DNA of 23,944 nt from a virus, in IMG/VR virus record IMGVR_UViG_3300033571_021661, positions 1-23,944 of that record. The stretch is one strand, 5' to 3'. A program made the translations under genes and the position numbers. This document shows positions 23,001-23,944 of the stretch, one piece after another. The notes under the pieces are model-generated. The model saw only the letters and a program-made list of their open reading frames with translations. It had not been told where the DNA came from and did no database searches. Within the stretch, counting starts at the first letter, position 1. The number at the start of each line of letters is the position of its first letter.

Positions 23001-23944
23001 GCGCTACAAAATAATTGTGATCGATTTCGCCCAAGGTGACCCATACTGGATCTACACCGTCTGACTGTAGGATCTGACCTTCACGTCCTACGGGCAATCT
23101 TGTTGGGCCGGCTCCGCCGTAGTAGACCAGGTCGCCACGTACCGACAGAATGTCAGTCTCTGATCCTATAGACAATAGGCTCCAATAGGTACCAGTGATG
23201 TCTTGATCAGGGCGGCTGTTGGCCTGACCGCCGCCTGCTGCGCCTACTGTAGATCCGTCATCACCTTCTGATCTGTGTGCCAGCAAGCAGATGTAAGCGT
23301 TTGCACCAAATCTCACTGCATCGCCCTGTAGATAATCCACATCGTCTGTCCAGGCACCTTGCCAGCTGATACCAGAACTCAATCTAGTCCAATAAGAAGT
23401 ATTTGGTGGTTCTGCAGACACTGTAGCGGTCATAGAACCTGTGGCGCTACCAGTGTTGAATATCGTTCCTCCAGGTGTGGAGCTGATAGTGAACTCTGTA
23501 CCACTAATAATTTGTCTTATGTAATATCTAGCACCTGTAAACACATTACCGAATGTCGTACCGGTAAATCTCACAGTCATACCTACTACCAGACCTGTGG
23601 TATTGCTAGTGCTCCAGTAGTCAGTTGCACCTACCACTGATGTAACTGTGTAGGTATTAGATGGTGAGTTTGCAGTAGCAAGATAGGTATAGGCGCCTAG
23701 TCTTACAACTTCACCAATCTTGTATGAAGTCGTGTTGGTCCAGTCTGATTGAAATTTCAATCCTTCAGTGAACAGATCCCAATCTGCAGTTGTGATCACA
23801 GGATTGGCCGCAGCTGATGCAGCGGTATGCACGGTTTTGGCTATGTATTGATTTCCGCCATAAACAACTATGTCGCCTGGTTGATACAGTGTGGCTGAAT
23901 TCCATGTGCTTTCAAATTCTGCACCTTCTGCAAACTGTGCCCAG
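17071..23944 (-). CDS. Giant multidomain tail-fibre-like protein (N-terminus beyond the window)
   Basis: At least 2,290 residues; the frame stays open to the window edge. The GTG at 23832 is an internal codon, since 37 more in-frame codons of the same repeat type precede it. Numbering from that GTG: residues up to about 220 carry carbohydrate-binding-like W...Y..GD.V..G...Y repeats; 273-304 (YFVAPHGTD...GKTWDKPFKTIRYA) begins a pectate-lyase-like part; four C.RD...DA..YDL repeats start at 356, 666, 912 and 1126; 1180-1320 looks beta-helical; 1621-1905 has seven propeller-type blades. The C-terminus (TSTDQDGNFRVGDLF at 2114-2128, then DNIVPTQRAIKAYIAS) is a conserved cyanophage structural block. 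Probably a long tail fibre or baseplate-attached receptor-binding protein. Confidence 0.88.
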   Translation of the reverse strand, partial: WAQFAEGAEFESTWNSATLYQPGDIVVYGGNQYIAKTVHTAASAAANPVITTADWDLFTEGLKFQSDWTNTTSYKIGEVVRLGAYTYLATANSPSNTYTVTSVVGATDYWSTSNTTGLVVGMTVRFTGTTFGNVFTGARYYIRQIISGTEFTISSTPGGTIFNTGSATGSMTATVSAEPPNTSYWTRLSSGISWQGAWTDDVDYLQGDAVRFGANAYICLLAHRSEGDDGSTVGAAGGGQANSRPDQDITGTYWSLLSIGSETDILSVRGDLVYYGGAGPTRLPVGREGQILQSDGVDPVWVTLGEIDHNYFVAPHGTDLPAPIHGKTWDKPFKTIRYACEQVERGPRNPDATYLLELNRVFIQRETTEFIQNQITNNIAPFTSAFVYDDFKCERDVGFVVDALIYDLRHGGNIKTRGAANALIGGLSAEETEAYPGLAAESDESIAAYNYMVTVVEDVLAQTAPAVNYQVLNGDNSTATVAQYFNADLTAEPGAYTTAAGLVEVITDAIAARAAASTPAQIAAALASVPARRSPNNLISIATGQYRETLPIIVPEQTCVIGDELRSTNAGPAGSLTNLSDVKYSMGALSRLETVVGQIILGTNVTESSGNTAIQSAAFPFSGLFEAVDITRLVRVMQHQIDYRVSTTHMVANADPTGYDTAYLTGYGDARTLIKENKEFIKAEIIAYITENYPSVKYSKTICKRDTGFIVDAMIYDLTYGGFTQTLNAGLAYFDGTTGLEIDASEVTATVAAYGRLKTVMQEIAANTTVTKSTGNAATQWTDSTNLTGGSAASSFIGANIDNITNLLAGDSTAATPPIVTVTSITGTDTFVTAGHSLQAGDLVVPIETQNGLTVGTRYYVIASGLTATDFKVSTSYAGAAATGFTNGTGLTLVMTYEDRPIATDGVTSTTALITAFTTLSAQVGTIVSAMTAYIAANFPTLVYNSAKCERDAKIILDAVGYDFMFNANGQTRNAALAYLRASSSDVYSLGQKAATRAAFTYVKGLAKANVGGDATAQARIETLMTLLDDIIYGATNEGSRCASGNRMIDYAVLQLERNRDYIVAEIDAYIDSTYTTTVTNATAATDVFTCTSTAWMQRNAAVRFTGTVFGGVSTGTTYYIQNVVSATTFKIATTRDSNTALNIASDASGSMTVNLYYSSEACLRDVGTYIDALKYDLKYPGNYKSRYAARYYGNSVVGSLEEDMYYLRDGTGVRDMTLQGLTGDLLAENEFGTSRVSAGAYCSLDPGWGPEDYRVWINTRSPYVQGVTTLGTAAVGQKIDGSLHNGGNDSIVSNDFTQVISDGIGAWITNNGRAELVSVFSYYAHIGYLAENGGRIRGTNGNCSYGDFGAVAEGFDASETPGTAVVDNRLQFEAVIDRIVTTGSALTQFEFTNAGIDYTEVTYVISGGGTGGSVQQDEFRDDAVFEIRMLDLVEDSTNAEEAQGNFGGFGYITNSNTAQGGTSTSVTIAATDGETSTAYIGMKIVLTGGAGVNQFGIITTYNSGTKVAGVVKESDGTAGFDHMIAGTAIVAPDASSTYIIEPRVTFSAPGYTSTAATLPTSGTWSAVKYGETAAVYASVTGTYSGAGVGATFSVIRNGWKYTPSLQTAGTGYVRLQTITILGTSLGGLSPANDLVITITAVNAATGAILNFDHAGYGIGGRYVALRTGSTVGATSEDGIAWDTRASLMPSAANWSAMTAGLFDDGSTVGKVSKFVAVAGTTANTTGAYSSDGITWTAANMVTSATWVDVAFGGFSAQKFVAISSDSTTVRISNDGENWDQTGTLTTTGFTAIAYGKNRFVAIKSGSDVTNYSTTSGTTGTWTAGTLPSSSNWNSVAYGNNRFVAVSNTSGTVAAYSLDGITWTASTLPATAQWTKVTYGQGVFLAVSTTTAAATSPDGVTWTTRTTSTAANGFSAITFGNRNRYGQFVGVGGSTGTVATYIRTGATTRARALVAANKIFQVNITEPGSGYTTEPTIIFTDPNNTFEAPVTVRRGSGVLANPSFVNRGTQYVTSSCEVDIGDGYANVFQPGAFVAVRQITEQPTPGSNVVFGHLPDRTFKLVNVITFLGSNDGAYTAFLQVSPSLTIGEAPEDAVTVTTRLRYSQCRLTGHDFLDIGTGSFIETNYPNTPLQPPIPANEAAEANGGRVFFTSTDQDGNFRVGDLFNIEQSTGIATLNADAFNISGLQELNLGNVTLGGGSATITEFSTDPFFTQDSDNIVPTQRAIKAYIASQIGGGGASLNVNSVTAGSVFISSNIITTTTGGAIKMNATFDFRGGVIGLPLAFNYFLT
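18118..18972 (-). repeat. Seven-blade propeller-like repeats in the giant fibre
   Basis: Codes for residues about 1621-1905. Seven strands of the type FVAV (RYVALR, KFVAVA, KFVAIS, RFVAIK, RFVAVS, VFLAVS, QFVGVG) are spaced about 40 residues apart. Most are followed by a DG-x-x-W turn (SSDGITWT, LDGITWT, SPDGVTWT) and a W..V.YG strand. This is the layout of BNR/kelch-type beta-propellers. The copies differ in sequence, so the domain is old. Confidence 0.75.
20383..20457 (-). repeat. C.RD...DA..YDL repeat, copy 4 of the giant fibre
   Basis: Codes for residues 1126-1150: CLRDVGTYIDALKYDLKYPG then NYKSR. It leads into the beta-helical part beginning DMTLQGLTG. Confidence 0.78.
21025..21099 (-). 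repeat. C.RD...DA..YDL repeat, copy 3 of the giant fibre
   Basis: Codes for residues 912-936: CERDAKIILDAVGYDFMFNA then NGQTR. It is the most diverged copy at the YDL position (YDF). It follows an AYIAANFPTLVY segment like that before copy 2. Confidence 0.78.
21763..21837 (-). repeat. C.RD...DA..YDL repeat, copy 2 of the giant fibre
   Basis: Codes for residues 666-690: CKRDTGFIVDAMIYDLTYGG then FTQTL. It follows a helical TLIKENKEFIKAEIIAYI segment. Confidence 0.8.
22693..22767 (-). repeat. C.RD...DA..YDL repeat, copy 1 of the giant fibre
   Basis: Codes for residues 356-380: CERDVGFVVDALIYDLRHGG and the following NIKTR. The equivalents are at 21763-21837, 21025-21099 and 20383-20457. Each is preceded by a helical stretch, and the last three by a Y...N(Y/F)P or Y...Y element. 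Confidence 0.8.
23173..23944 (-). repeat. Carbohydrate-binding-like repeats at the visible N-terminal end of the giant fibre
   Basis: Three copies of a W...Y..GD.V..G...Y unit can be read: FESTWNSATLYQPGDIVVYG (in the codons upstream of the GTG at 23832), FQSDWTNTTSYKIGEVVRLG (from about residue 27) and WQGAWTDDVDYLQGDAVRFG (from about residue 157). The pattern resembles the small CBM5/12 chitin-binding-type fold. More copies may lie beyond the window edge. Confidence 0.65.

Noticed and set aside
17279-23640. Plus-strand open frames opposite the giant fibre
   Set aside because: All lie inside a continuous minus-strand coding frame with recognised domains; no ribosome sites or known motifs.
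23830-23832. GTG as the start of the giant fibre
   Set aside because: The frame stays open for 37 more codons to the window edge and codes for another copy of the same W...Y..GD.V repeat.
1-23944. tRNA genes, integrase, attachment sites or replication origin
   Set aside because: None seen on reading both strands; a tRNAscan run would settle the tRNA question.

Overview
The window is part of the genome of a marine T4-like myovirus, close to phages of picocyanobacteria or SAR11. The evidence is family resemblance: the fibre N-terminus with GEIFYDK...NTLRLY, the small protein beginning MATGRLGVADL, and a giant fibre ending in a conserved TSTDQDGNFRVGDLF block are all familiar from T4-like cyanophage virions. 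Almost every gene is on the minus strand, packed with gaps or overlaps of a few bases. No tRNA, CRISPR, integrase or insertion sequence is visible, and no gene-free stretch exceeds about 90 bases.

Layout in minus-strand transcription order (right to left): (1) 23944-15056 is a structural module. It holds a giant fibre (N-terminus beyond the window) with carbohydrate-binding-like, beta-helix-like and seven-bladed propeller regions, a 106-aa virion-type protein, a 434-aa fibre with a glycine-rich adhesin-like tip, and a 114-aa protein of unknown role. (2) A perfect 14-bp inverted repeat at 14996-15034 closes this module and lies against the start of the next gene. (3) 14993-2373 is an AT-rich island of 19 genes. 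Fifteen look like Fe(II)/2-oxoglutarate-dependent oxygenases, or JmjC/cupin relatives, by their metal-binding triads and distal Arg/Lys. The other four are a flavin-dependent tryptophan-halogenase-type enzyme with the catalytic residues in place, a class I SAM methyltransferase, a YczE-like membrane protein and a conserved phage protein of unknown function. One oxygenase (6778-7248) is on the plus strand. (4) 2343-307 is a second fibre with three tandem beta repeats, a short collagen-like Gly-X-Y run and a C-terminal domain carrying cupredoxin copper ligands. It is followed by a small convergent plus-strand gene at 32-295.

The oxygenases fall into four types by triad: HxD (4), HxE (3), HxH (6) and JmjC/cupin HxD (2). 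Fifteen different oxygenases plus a halogenase and a methyltransferase between two fibre modules suggests a chemical-modification system. Targets could be the phage's own fibres (the three prolyl-hydroxylase-like genes lie just upstream of a fibre with a collagen-like run), host translation or surface proteins, or small molecules or glycans. The target is inference; the gene content and motifs are seen directly.
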